From NCBI GenBank assembly GCA_027559495.1, contig JAMXSV010000010.1, positions 1,922,001 through 1,986,000 of the forward strand: a stretch of DNA of 64,000 nucleotides, read 5' to 3'. Origin of the DNA: Aurifilum marmelostoma (Eukaryota > Ascomycota > Sordariomycetes > Diaporthales > Cryphonectriaceae). The position numbers and the translations under genes are program-made. Under the pieces are notes generated by a model. It worked only from the letters and a program-made list of their open reading frames with translations, made no database searches and was not told the DNA's origin. This document shows positions 12,865 to 24,438 of the stretch, in pieces. Within the stretch, counting starts at the first letter, position 1; every line of letters starts with the position of its first letter.

Positions 12865-13146
12865 GAGGAGAGCGAGCCGTCGACTGCTCATCGTCTCTGT
12901 CTCCCTCGCTAGACTCTTGGGACCGCAGGACCTCTCTGAGAAACTCCTTCTTATTTTTCCGTCCAAGCACACTTTGCACTCGTTCCAGCTTTATTTTGTG
13001 CCACACACGCAGGGCAGTCACCCAAATCGGACCTGCTTTTCACATCGAAAATACCCCCCAGCCGTGCACACAGACAGGCTCTCGACGTCTTCTTGAACAC
13101 ATACCCTCACACAGAACATATCCAACCTCACACTACCACCATCAAG

Positions 13147-13876
13147 ATGTCTTCGTCCCGACACGGAAGCTCTCGCGCCAACAACAGCAGCTCTCGCAAG
13201 GCCAGCAGCAGCTCTTCCGAGAGCAAGATCTGGCAGAACAAACTCGATGGTAAGTACTGACCTGACTTGTACACATGTACACAGACAACCTTATTCTCAA
13301 GTCAATATACGGATTTCATGGCTGACAAAACTGACCAGGCGCCTGCCGCGAGTACGGCATGCCCGCTCCGGTCTTCCATATCTTCTCGGACCGTCGAGGT
13401 GAGTTCTCACTATCAGGTGGTCCAAAAGGACCTTCCTTCCTCGTTTCCCCTCCGCACATGCACGCGCCATCTTACTCCTGTATTCACCCACCACCAGCCG
13501 ACCGTAGATAGTGCCGTGTCTCCTTCCGATGTGATGAGAACTCAGGGAGCACTGGAGGTAGATAACAGGACCCTGTCTGGGAGGACCAGGTTTTCTCACA
13601 ACACACTCACTCTCTTGCACCTCCCCATCGAGACTCAAAGCCACAAGAGACTAACTGGCAATACTCCTGCACACAGGCGGCCGTACAGCCTGGTCCAGCC
13701 GGGTGACCGTCTGCGGCCAGACCGTCTCGGCCCGCTACTGGTACGATGGCAAGAACCTCAACAACGCCAGGGAGGACGCGGCCGAGGTTGCTCTGAACTG
13801 CATCCAGGCGACCGCGAACGTGGCTCCGTCCTCCTCCTCCTCGTCGTCGCCCACCAGCAGCCGCAACGTCTGGTAA
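13147..13876 (+). CDS. Small double-stranded-RNA-binding-domain-like protein, three exons
   Basis: Exons are 13147-13249, 13339-13398 and 13677-13876, joining in phase to give 120 residues. An N-terminal Ser/Arg-rich segment (residues about 1-27) is followed by a single domain (about 30-100) with the dsRBD order: helix NKLDGACREYG, strands with FHIFSDRRGG, RVTVCGQT and ARYWYDG, and a last helix NAREDAAEVALNCI. In canonical domains the last helix begins with KKxAK, which contacts the RNA phosphates. Here the lysines are replaced (NNAR), so RNA affinity may be reduced or the domain may serve in protein contacts. A Ser-rich tail ends the protein. The first ATG after the TATA box is the one chosen. 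No neighbour suggests its partner. Confidence 0.75.
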
Positions 13877-16800
13877 ATACGTTCTGTTGATGGGATGCTG
13901 CGAATTGGCCTGCTTTGGCTGACGGCCGAGGTATAGTCTGGGGGCAGCATGGAAGTAGGCCTCGGTACAAGGCGTTTGTTTCCCTTGCCTCGTCTGTCTC
14001 TGTTTGGAGGGATGAGAGGGCATGGGGAAAGGGGCTGGATGTTCACATGCTCAACATGTGACAAGCCACACGGTGTGAAGTTGAGGGGGCCACACCCGCC
14101 ACAACTTTTTTTTTTTTTTTTTTCCTTCCCTTCTTTCTTTCTTATCTTTCTTGGTCCGCTGCGAGGGGTTGGGGTTTGCAGCACTTTTGCTCACTCTTTA
14201 TTTGTTTTCTAACTCTCTTCTTTTCCCGGTCCATGTACTCTACTGGATCCCCCCTTTCGCTTCTCAAGGGATCTGCTCCGGCCAGCCAGCCACATAGCTG
14301 TTTCTTGTTACACTGTTTGTGCGACTTCGCTCGAGGGTCTTCTTTTCTCAAAGGTGCTGGAGTTTGGGCTTTAGAAAATTATCGGGCAGACGGGTTCGGG
14401 CTTCACCACACGGGAAAGGAAGGAAGGGCACAACAGGGGGGAAACATCTTTCACACATCAAGGATCTGTTTTTTTTTTCCGGCGCACGAATTTTTTTCCC
14501 TTTCCCTTGCTATGCTTTTCCCTGTCTCCTGGCTTTAGTTTCTCCGCAGGGGGTGCTCTCGCCGTGTCAGACGACAATATCACCATCATTTACATGGACT
14601 CTATCGCCTCCGTGTGCCGGGATTTTTTGTGACGTGTCCTGTGAAGCTACGTGTCCGCCCCTGTGCTCCCGCAACCCCCCTTCTTTCCTCGCGCCACTGG
14701 AAAAAAAGAATTGTCAAACTGTGGCTGATAGGAAGATGGACGGATGAACAGCACAAGAAATCCCGGCGATTTGGTTGCTTCTTTCTGCCATCGGTGGGTA
14801 TGTCAAGGTGATGTGGACGTAGCCGGACCACGGCTTCCGGAGCGTTATTGACAAGGCTGTTCTTAGCAAGGGCCAGCGACCTGTCACTTTTCATCAAAAC
14901 GGCGGACGGTGGGGCCGGAAGAAAAAGAAGGAAAAAAAAAAAAAGGAAAAACAATCAATCGTTGATATCCCGATATTGAGCCAGACCACGGGGCAAAACG
15001 CGAAGGGTGAAAACCTGAAAGAGAAACGCCAGGCATTGATGACCTGTGAATTGGTTGGGCGGCTGCCGCCATCCCCTTCTGGCTCTCCTTGGAGGAAAAA
15101 GTCCAATATCGAGATACACCCCAAGTCTCCTGATGCTATTTGGCGTAAGCCACCTCGACGGACAGGGGGAAGGAATGCAACGCTGGGGGAGTATGTATTT
15201 GCCAACGCACTCGCTCGCACTCGCTTGCCTGACTGTCGAGGTCCAATTGATGTCATCCGAAAAAGCAATCATGCAGGTCATCCTTTGCCCTGCAGCCGAT
15301 GATGTACATCGCATCCGGCCCAAGATCGGGAATAATCGCATGACGACGTCGTTCAGGCTGGGCTCGAGGAACAGGCCAGACACTTCCACGTGTATGAGAT
15401 ACAAGGTACGCCGAGGGTACATGGGGGATTCCTCTCAGCCTGACGCTCCGTCGATGGATTCCCCTTTTCTCCGGACTGCCGGGGTCAAAGATGGGCTCGC
15501 GGCTGGGGGCGGGGGGGGGACTCGTCATGTTCTGGGCCTATGCAACCCAAGAGCCCTGAAAATCGAGAGGAATGCTGCACTCTTGCCTGACTGGCGACAC
15601 TCGGTGCCCTTGCAACACCTGCCGTGAGGGCCAGGTGTCAATGCAGCACAGGTCGGACTGCAGCATGCAACTGCACCATGGTGCTGTCAAGGCTGAGTTT
15701 GCTGGGGGGCGTCGGAAAATTCGGGCACCAAAGGGGCCTTGCTCTGCAGGAAGGACCCCTGTCAGGCACACGCCTGGACCGAGGCCGGCCAGACGGCCCT
15801 TTTGAACTAAGTGAAAGCCTCAGGCTGCGGTTTCATGGGTGCCATGGTTGGCCCGCAGGGCGCCAGACAGTGCTGTTGCATCAGCACACCCTCCACATGG
15901 CAGGATGAACTGTTGGCCCCCCCCAATTCGGCTAACGGCCGTAGTGAGGCAGGTATCGCCCAAGCTTCGATCACTTGCATATTTATCCACCTGAGTTGGG
16001 CATGAAAACAAGACATACCCAGACAGCTGTTCAAATGTCAGAAGTGCCCCCGGGACCGGGGGAGGAGGGAGGGTCCTGTAACTGCGGCAGGTGGCGATCA
16101 AAGAAAGGAACGGGCATAGTAGGTCCAATTTACGGGCCGTTGGGAGTCGCGCCGACGGTCGTGTGGCATACATTCCGGGCCTAGCATCATTCGATGTTGC
16201 ATTCAGACCACTGCAAGTGTGCTTGCCAGTTCGTTTCTGTTCGACCACAAGGCGAATGCCCTCAAACCTCAGGCGCCAAGAGACAAGGCTCAACTCGTGT
16301 GATGTCACACCGGTTGGCTCAGAACCAGGAGAATGCCCTGCTTGTCTGCAGACACTAGCATCGCCCTCCCATGTGAGAGGTTGCTTATGGGATATTTCCC
16401 CCGTGCGATGATCGCAACCTCTGGTGACGTATCTCTGGGCTTCAATAGTCAGGGGCGGAGGGTCGACTGGGTGTCCACGCGTAGATCTCGAGTCGAGTTG
16501 GAAGATAACATAACCTTCCCTTGATGTGCTGACCGGTGAACAAGACAGGAAGCCTTGGGTCCTGTTCAGCAGTTTGAGGGCCCCTGTCCGCGCCTGAACT
16601 TGTAGAGGCCAGACCAGCCGTTGCGGACCCGCAGAGGCATGTCGATAATGACGATCGAATGCCTATCTCAACGCAGCTTCGATGGCTGACGCAATTGGCA
16701 TGAGAGTTTCGACGCATGCCGAAGAACGGTCCAGGTAAGATTAGAGAAGCATGTCATGGCAGGGAAGGTTTGTGAAAGGTGAAGTCGACAAGGTGACCAA

Positions 16801-16995
16801 AACCTTCGGGGCCGGGAGGAAAGATGGAGCTCGGAGTTCAAAATAGGCTGATCCCTGCAACTGATCCGGGATCACGTGGACAAAAATTTGGCAGGCGCGG
16901 CCGTGCTCTCCGCGCAGCCGCTCAATCAAGCTCCGTCGCGGCGTGCGAGGCTGCTGGTGATTGCTACCAGCAAATTCTCCAGAACACTTGACACA
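13877..16995. other. Gene-poor region of about 3.1 kb
   Basis: There are only short open frames without domains. T17 lies at 14107-14123 and an A-rich run at about 14930-14945. Several frames of 150-195 codons (for example 15046-15627 plus, 15820-16308 minus) overlap one another and show no motif, so I treat them as chance. The final part is the promoter of the uS7m gene. Confidence 0.5.
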
Positions 16996-17972
16996 ATGCC
17001 TCCAAGACTCAGCATATGGGGCGCATGCCGCTCCATCGTCTCTCGGCAGACGAGATCACAAGCACAGACGCAGTCACCAAGGGTAGCTGCGCTCGCGAGA
17101 CATTACGCCGGCGACGCGAAATCAACCCCATATTCGCAGTCCAACAACTCTACAGCCGATGGCTCACGAATACCCGGCATTCCGGCTTCGATGATGAGAC
17201 CGGGAGAACAGCCTCCGGTCAGGGAAGAGGATGTGCAGATGCGCGATCTGACGCCGAACGAGTCTGCCGTGGAGCAGCTGCAGATGACGGCGCACGGTCT
17301 GGATCCCTTCGGCAAGAAGTTCACAGGCTACAAGTTCGAGGAGCCACCTATGCCAAAGGACAAGCTCCCCCGGGCCGAATATCACATGCGTTACCGCTAC
17401 GACGAGGGTATCTCTCAGATCACGAGGTTGCTCATGCGCGATGGCAAGCTCAGCAAGGCGCAGAGTGTCAGTTGCACCACAATCTCCTGGTAACCGCGGT
17501 TGCAGATCTAACAAGCATGCAGGATATGGCCATGATCCTCAACTTCCTCCGAACCTCACCTCCTCCGAAGATCAACCCCCAGCGGCCCCTCCTTCCTGGC
17601 TCTCCACCGCCCGAGCACCTCCCCCTGAACCCGAACCTTTACCTCATGCTCGCCGTCGACTCTGTGGCACCCTTGATCCGGATTCGCGGGTACACCGGTC
17701 TGGCTGGTGGAGGCAAGGCGCTCGAAGTCCCCACGCCGATCACCAAGAGAGCACGGAGGCGCGTGGCCTGGCAGTGGATCATGGACACGGTCAACAAGAG
17801 GCCGTCAATGGGGTCTGGCAAAAAAATGCTGGCACACAAGATCGGAGAGGAGATTGTGGCAGTGGTGGAGGGGCGGTCTGGGGTCTGGGACAGGAGAAAC
17901 GAGCGGCACAAGCTCGGCACAAGCGTGAGAGCAAACCTCAACTCGCCCGCCTTGCTCAAGAGGAGGTTGTAG
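16996..17972 (+). CDS. RSM7: Mitochondrial small-subunit ribosomal protein uS7m
   Basis: Exons 16996-17466 and 17523-17972 give 306 residues. The protein belongs to the uS7 family, which binds the 3' domain of small-subunit rRNA and helps form the mRNA exit and E-site region of the mitoribosome. The N-terminus is basic with Arg, Ser and Gln and few acids, as expected for a mitochondrial presequence. The conserved core is in the second exon: PLIRIRGYTGLAGGGK, PTPITKRARRRVAWQWI and LAHKIGEEIVAV. The donor GTCAGT at 17467 is slightly unusual; it is chosen because it keeps phase 0 with the acceptor at 17522, just after a CTAAC branch site. The open frame extends upstream to 16876, but the ATG at 16996 gives the better targeting signal. 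Confidence 0.93.
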
Positions 17973-20145
17973 ACGGGCCAGGCTGCTATGGGATAGCGTT
18001 GAAGTGTTGCAGGGCAGAGGTCACGGGGCGGGTGACGTCCGCGCGGGCTATATTTCGCCTAATATTTCATCACGGACCCGTGCGGCGCGGGTCGATCTGA
18101 TGGAGGAAGTGGACGGCCAGAACAGTGGAGGACTTGTCTGTACACATCTACCATAGATGCGAAGATATGGGCCTCGTTGGTTCAATGATCAGGTGCGTCT
18201 GCGTACGTCCGCATTAAGTGATAGGCAAATCTTGGCTTTGGGGCGCAGCACTGTAAAGATGCGCTAGTCAGTTTTCTGCCGCCTGGAGTGGCAGAGAGCG
18301 GTTACTCCTCAGAGAGTCAGTTGTTGATCCTCAGTGCATGTGATGCAAAAACCCCCTACCAAGGCCTGGTCATACTGTGTACTTGACTCAACCAGGTACA
18401 GATCAAGTCTGTCTTGGTCTCCGCAGTGCAGACCTCATAGCAAAATTGGAGTGATGTGTGCTTCGATCATTTCAAAGCACTCTGGAGAGATCTTGGTATG
18501 GGTAGGATGGGCAGCTGGGTGCTGAATTCATAGTGGTCTCTCAAGGCGCCCAACAACCCCTAAAGGCCTAGACCTTCCAGGTAGATACACCAGCAGGACC
18601 ACCTATGGTGACCTGTGCAGGGATCGTGGGTTGCGGGAACGCTCCGAAATGGCGGGGTAGTTCTACCAGCGTGCCAGCGTACCACAGCACATTCATAGCA
18701 GCTGAGCAGTGCCTACAGCAGTACCTGTAGTACTTGTAGCACCGTTCTCCTCCCGCTGTGTGTGTGTGGGGTTCTGGGGGGGGCCCGCTGGATCAGCGCC
18801 GTTGTCACCTACCATGCACTGTAGAGTGTCACTGTGAGACGAATATGAGATGTCACCGCGTTCGTGGGTTTTCTCACTGATCTGCTGGCTACCCCGCGAG
18901 GAGGGGCAGAAGGATTTTTCTTCAAGAGGATATCTCGTACTCCTCCAGCCTCTCTCCCCCTTTCCATCTTATCAACACGCGCTCAATCTCGGCTGAGGTC
19001 TTGGTTTATGGCGATCTGATGAAGCGGCTGCCCAAGCGGAGTACCTTTCAGCAGGTGGGAACCCGAACAGGGAACAGCTTGGAAGGCGTCTGGCGGAGCA
19101 CAGACCAGCTAGAGGCTGAGCCTGTCCGTCGGGTTCGGTTCAGCCTTGAATCACCACCATCACCCAAAAGCACGAAATAATACTTGATCCTTCTCGTTCG
19201 GACTCATGATAACAACAGGCACGCAAGTTTGCTTACCCTCGACCACCTCCCTGCTTACACCACCTCCCGACTTAGCCACTTCTGCCAATTAGACGACTGC
19301 ATCATTTTCGTCATACCGACCGTGGACGAAACAAACGATCCATTGAGATCGACTGCGTACCGTATTACCTCGGCCAACATCGCGATCCACGGTACACTGC
19401 CGTAGTCTGCAGTGCTTCAACGCTCGCGTGCGGCGCCAAAGACTTGGCAGAACTCGAAATCTCGCCTGGCCATTGCTGAGCATCCACACAACCCCTCCTC
19501 GGTCAGCCTGCCTTGAACTGAACGGCACTCGGTCCCAAAACAAGCCCCTGCACACCCTGCCGTGCCACGACTTCGTTCTTCTCGACCACATATACCTACC
19601 TGCCTGCCTGCCTGACCCCGAGCAGACCAGGAGGGAAGAAAAAAAGAAGAAGCAACGAAAAAGAACAAGGCCATTGTCTGCAAGAAACCTCCAGACCAAC
19701 TCAGTGGTGACTCTTATCAGACTCGGCCAAGTGCGACAATGATCTGAGGTTTCTGCAAGCCTCAACTGTTGTCCGTCCTGCGATTACCGCCTCCTCTTCT
19801 TGTCCACACACGATGCTCTGTACTCCTCGACTGGACCACGACGTTCTCACTCCACGACCACAAATCATCCCCCGCTAGTTACGCTTCTCTCGTAACAGAG
19901 ATACCAATATTCTTTCCTACATTTTCGGACGTGCCTCCCAACCGACACAAACGAGACAGGTCTTGTCTGCAACCTCGGACTCTGACAGACTCTACCTGAC
20001 GGCGCTGGAGTATCCCCGCGTCCTGCATCGTACGCCTACATTTTTGTCTCATCTTGAGTAGTCTTCTTGGCTCCCACCTCGAAATATTACGTACGACAGC
20101 GCCCTCGGCAACAACCCAAGGAAGGACGCTTCTACAAAGGTCACT
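17973..20145. other. Intergenic and long leader region, 2.2 kb
   Basis: I see no gene. The second half (about 19150-20145) is rich in C and T and in CCTGC-type repeats (near 19598), and probably contains the promoter and a long 5' leader of the stress-protein gene at 20146. Confidence 0.5.
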
Positions 20146-22460
20146 ATGGCTCAACCGTACAGAGGTCCTGGGGCCTCTCTGGGCGCCAAGAACCAGACTA
20201 GGAAGACTATGAGTATGGAGGCAGCCCTGGAGGAAGAGAGACTCGAGGTTGAGCAGTTGATTGCTGCCCGGAATGCCGCCCCTCGACCTCCCAGTGCCCT
20301 CAGCAACGCTCGGTCTTCATCCCCATATACCCCTCGATCTCCTGTCAGGAGCATGTTGGACATAGGTGAGCACGCCCGCCCATCTACCCACACTTGGGAA
20401 TCCTTCCGTAGCTAACAGGCCAACTTTAAACAACAATAGGTGGCCCTCCCAGAGCTCTCTCGCAGGCGCCGGTTCGGAGCATGCTTGATATGGACAGCCC
20501 TCCAACTTCCGCCTCTGCAACGAAAGCCGTCTTCAGCACCCCATCCTCGCCGGTCCTGATGTCGAACCAGCTGGCCAGGGCCTCCAATACCAAACATCCC
20601 AGACACATGTCCGATGTCTCGGGCCAGTCTGTCGGCTTCGGCCCCAGATCTTCTGCCAACCGCGATCCAACCTCACAGTTCAAGTTCGGTGATATTGTCA
20701 CCAGCCAAGGCCAAGTGTTGCCCAAGCGCGTCTACCAAGGCAACAAGAAAGACGTCCAGACACCTTCCTCAATGTCGCACATTGTACGAGGAAGCGATGT
20801 ACCCACTATCCCATTGCCCAGTGATAGAGGCCGACATTCCGTGGCGGGGCCATCAATGCGTGTAGGAAGCAAGTCCAGATCTCCTCACTCGCGTCTAGGT
20901 GCGCGGTCCACCTCGCCAGGCAACCCCCTGATCCATGGTAGAACCATGAGTCCGGCGGGTAGAGCGCTGCTCCAGGAGACCTACCCGGAGGTGGACATGA
21001 ACAATGCGTACCGCAAACTGTCAGATCTCAACCGCCTACGAGCCGGCGGGCTCCTCGCCAACTCCGTGGGCCGCAAGAAATCGGACGACCAAGCTGGCGG
21101 AGGAAGACTGGTCAAAGACTACCTGAGTCCGGATGGCGACGAACTGCTTGACGATAGCAGCGACGAGCAGGGTTATTCGTCCCAGGAGGAGGGTCAGCGT
21201 GGCCGTAAGGCAGCTAGAGACTCCGACAAGCCTAGCCAGACCCCCGCGGCGAAGCAGATTAAGAGCTTGCTGGCTGCCGCCGAGGAAGAACGTGAGTTTC
21301 TCAGGATGTTTCGCTTGACGAAATGAAAAGTCTTGAATGCCCTTGACTGACAGGTACCGATCATATAGGTATCAATGTCGCCAAGCAGACTCCCAAGTAT
21401 CAGTACCGGTCTCTCTTTGACGATCCTGAGATCACGGTCACCGCTCCTACGGGCGAGGTCTCGAAGGAGTCGAAATCTAAAAAGGTGCATCCGGCCACAA
21501 ACTTCGACGAAGGCCCACCTTCGGGCACTAGGACACCCATGGACTCTGATGACGAAGCGGATCTTGTCGACATCAAGCGCGCACAAAAGTTGTCCTTCTC
21601 TCAGACCGCGATCATGAACACGCCGAATGCAGCTCGGGCAGTGCGCATCATCTATCGGGGAGACTATAATCAGGTGAGCCAAGCTGCGAAAGCGGATGGT
21701 CGAGATCTTCGTAAGTACATCGTCGCGACCGATCTCAGCGATGAGTCTACACATGCTCTGGAATGGGCAGTCGGTACGGTAATGCGAGACGGCGACACCA
21801 TGATCTGCTTGTACTGTGTCGATGAAGAGATCGGCATCGCACCCCGTGATGGGTCGCAGGTGCCGGACGAGCGCAAGGCCATGCGCGAACAAGGTGCGGC
21901 CCTGAACACGATGACGGCCAGCAAGGCTCCAGTCACTCCCGGCGGCAGCACTGTTGAGCTGCAGAAGCCGTCATTTGGCCACAGCTCGGAGACTTCGCTC
22001 AGCCCAGCCCGGTCAAAGGCCGAGGTCGAGCGCCACATGGCCGTCCAGGATATCACCGAGAGAGTTAAGAAGTTTCTCCGGAAGACTAGGCTTCAAGTCC
22101 GGGTTATTGTCGAGGTACTCCATTGCAAGAATCCCAAGCACCAGATCTTGGAGATCATCGATGTCGTCAGCCCAACTCTTGTCATACTGGGCAGCCGTGG
22201 ACAGAGTGCCCTAAAGGGGTATGTTACCCATCCATCGCTCCCCGGTTTCTTCCGTCGAATGTTTCATCCAGCTAACAGGTAGATCTAGCGTCATTCTCGG
22301 CTCATTCTCTAACTACCTGGTGACCAAGAGCTCTGTTCCTGTGATGGTGGCTAGGAAGCGTCTGAGGAAGCAATCCAAGTACAAGAAGATGGCTCTCACG
22401 CAGGTCAACAACATCAACAACCCGACGGCGAGGAGCCTGGCGAATGCCAAGGTCGACTAG
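20146..22460 (+). CDS. Universal stress protein (USP) domain protein with long disordered N-terminus
   Basis: Exons 20146-20365, 20440-21291, 21369-22218 and 22289-22460 give 697 residues. Residues 1 to about 465 are Ser/Pro/Arg-rich and look disordered, with many SP/TP sites. The motif PVRSMLD occurs twice, once on each side of intron 1. From about 470 the protein has the USP fold: a strand with YIVATDLSDES, AVGTVMRDGDTMICLYCVDEE, a helix-rich insert, then VSPTLVILGSRG. The ATP-binding signature G-2x-G-9x-G-S is complete, with intron 3 lying inside it. The family binds nucleotide in stress responses; related fungal proteins are phosphoregulated, so the SP-rich tail may be a kinase platform (inference). 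Intron 2 has two in-frame acceptors 15 nt apart (ending 21353 and 21368); I used the second. Confidence 0.92.
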
Positions 22461-23415
22461 GTGCGGACCTCCTTTTGATGGCCTTCTCGTCTGGACCGAC
22501 GGCGTCGAGTGGCGATTCTTGTCTTGCGAGAGGAGGGCGAGTCTCAGAGCTGGAGACTTTGAAGGGGACGCAGGTCTCGTGGAGGGAAATGGGTTGCGAA
22601 AAGCATTTGCGACTTGGAAGATGCGTTTGGAGGGCTCTGCTCGGATGCGAGAAGCAAACAACAAACAGGGGTTGGTAGTTTGGAGTTCCTTGGAAGATGT
22701 CTACTCTCTTCTCTTTTACCAGTGGCCATGACTTGATGATCTTGGGTTTTTGGCCGCCTTTGTGCGAACATGCAAGCAGCAGCTTTTACATCGACGACTT
22801 GACGTCGATAAAAACTTCAACTACTGTTCACAAGTAATCCTCATCTTGGTCCGATGACTCGGTGAGCAGTGAGCATGCCTGGGACACAATGAGGCTGCAG
22901 GCATAAGAATGGCTGCTTTGTGTTCAAATGTAGAAAGCATCCGTGTTCCACAACAATGCACGAGTTTGCGATCTGAACCAGGTTTCTTACTGTGCCATGA
23001 GAACAATGCCCATCAGTCATTCAGTTCTTGTCTGGAATCGTTCATGTCATGGCCTTTGTCTGCCATTGGAGGTCAGTCAACTCAGATGAATATCAGCCTT
23101 TAACAGCCACGCCTCTCGAAAACTTACAACAATCCTATTGTCACCACACAGCAGGCCGAGGAAATGGACACCATCTGTATCTTGGCTCGAGTATTTAATG
23201 CAACTGGAATCCTTCTCCTCTGGTCGCGCTTCTGGTTTTTGGACACAGCTCCTCAGCCCACCTGCCTCCTTCTCCCCCATCTTTTCTAAACTGAGCTCCC
23301 TCGACAGGTCGAGGTCAGCCTGATTTAGAAGTCACAGAGAAGGTACACACTCAAAGTCTGGAGTTGTATTTTACTTTTCGGAATCAGACAACACCGTGGG
23401 CTGGCAACCGCGAAC
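22461..23415. other. Intergenic, 955 bases
   Basis: This should hold the 3' flank of the stress-protein gene and the promoter of the next plus-strand gene. I see no further gene or clear element. Confidence 0.5.
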
Positions 23416-24438
23416 ATGGCGCCTGTCAATACTACCACCACCTGGCATACGATGCACAGTCGGAGTGACGGAGGACAGCATGTCCTGCCCCACAAAGTCA
23501 TCGCCGCCATTGTCGTCTCCATCGCCGTCTGTTTGCCGTTGCTCTTCTTCATGTGCATCAGGCCTTGGTTCCTTTTCTTCCTGAGAATGAGGCAGAGGGC
23601 GAGGCAGAGGAACGATGCTGAAGCCTGGCTTCGTGGCTTTAGGGCGAGGCAGATGAATCGTGACCGGGGCGTCAACTGCATCGAGCTTCGCGACATGAGC
23701 CGGGCATCCGTCGGGCATCATCAAGTGGCCTTCACTAACCTTATTGACCCAGAGCAGCAGATGGGCTTTCCAGGGGCTTGTGCCTGTGATGGCGCTGACA
23801 CTGATCGGTGTCCAAGCGCACAACAAGGGTTCCCATCTGCAGGGCTGAGCCGTAGCACCGCTCCCAGCCAGAGCAACTCAAACAACCGGAGCCTACCGCA
23901 GATCCTTGTACAGAGGTGCTCCACGATGGCCACGTCGCGGCCTTCTACCATCCGGAGTCGCGACGATGTGACAATCCACCGAAGCTTTTCGGCTGATGAT
24001 ATCAGATCGATGCAGACCTCGCGTGCGGGTTCCAGCTTACCTCCCGAGACCGAGAGCTGCCCGTCTGAATCTACATTCAGGATCAGCGCCACTGGCTTTG
24101 AGCCGATCAGCCATGCCGGCGTGCACGGCTTTGCTGTCTACGGGAGCCCTGAGCAGCCTGTCCACATCCCGCAGCACAGGTGGCCGCTCTGTGATGATGA
24201 GACGGACTCGACTGATTCCGCTCTTGAGTCGATCTCAAGCCTGTTCTCTGGCTTCTCTGGCGGGCCTTATGTCACCTCTGACAATGGGCACGACTCTGAT
24301 GGCCCGGGTGATGACGGCTCTGCTGTGCTTGTGGGCTCTAGCACGAGTGTGCTGGAGAACTCCTCTGACGAGTCACTGCCCACTGAGCGGCAGTCGGATG
24401 AGACACAGAATCTGGAGATGAAGACATTCACCGTCTAG
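23416..24438 (+). CDS. Unrecognised single-pass membrane protein
   Basis: This single exon encodes 340 residues. I do not recognise the family. A short N-terminus with Asn/Thr is followed by one strongly hydrophobic segment (residues about 27-55, ending in PWFLFFL) and then a cluster of Arg residues (RMRQRARQR). This pattern suggests a membrane anchor with the long C-terminal part in the cytosol. The remaining 280 residues are Ser-rich, acidic towards the end and probably disordered, with several potential phosphorylation sites and no enzyme motif. Even codon usage and an intact 1-kb frame in a region of short chance frames support it being real. There is no intron, so nothing else confirms the model. 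Confidence 0.65.
   Translation: MAPVNTTTTWHTMHSRSDGGQHVLPHKVIAAIVVSIAVCLPLLFFMCIRPWFLFFLRMRQRARQRNDAEAWLRGFRARQMNRDRGVNCIELRDMSRASVGHHQVAFTNLIDPEQQMGFPGACACDGADTDRCPSAQQGFPSAGLSRSTAPSQSNSNNRSLPQILVQRCSTMATSRPSTIRSRDDVTIHRSFSADDIRSMQTSRAGSSLPPETESCPSESTFRISATGFEPISHAGVHGFAVYGSPEQPVHIPQHRWPLCDDETDSTDSALESISSLFSGFSGGPYVTSDNGHDSDGPGDDGSAVLVGSSTSVLENSSDESLPTERQSDETQNLEMKTFTV

Larger units (their letters stand above)
7089..13146. other. Gene-poor region of about 6 kb
   Basis: I find no gene with convincing protein features in this stretch. It holds long homopolymers (T19 at 7877-7895, G15 at 9550-9564, T19 at 11740-11758, T-runs near 12000), a (GC)n(AC)n microsatellite at 11234-11262 and a CTTG tetranucleotide repeat at 12755-12774. 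The longest open frame, 332 codons on the minus strand at 10668-11666, runs through the AC repeat and has no recognisable domain. The last kilobase is very pyrimidine-rich and leads into the promoter of the gene at 13147. Confidence 0.6.

Noticed and set aside
15046..16308. Frames of 160-195 codons in the region before uS7m
   Set aside because: They overlap each other on both strands, lack motifs and splice structure, and show no coding-like composition.
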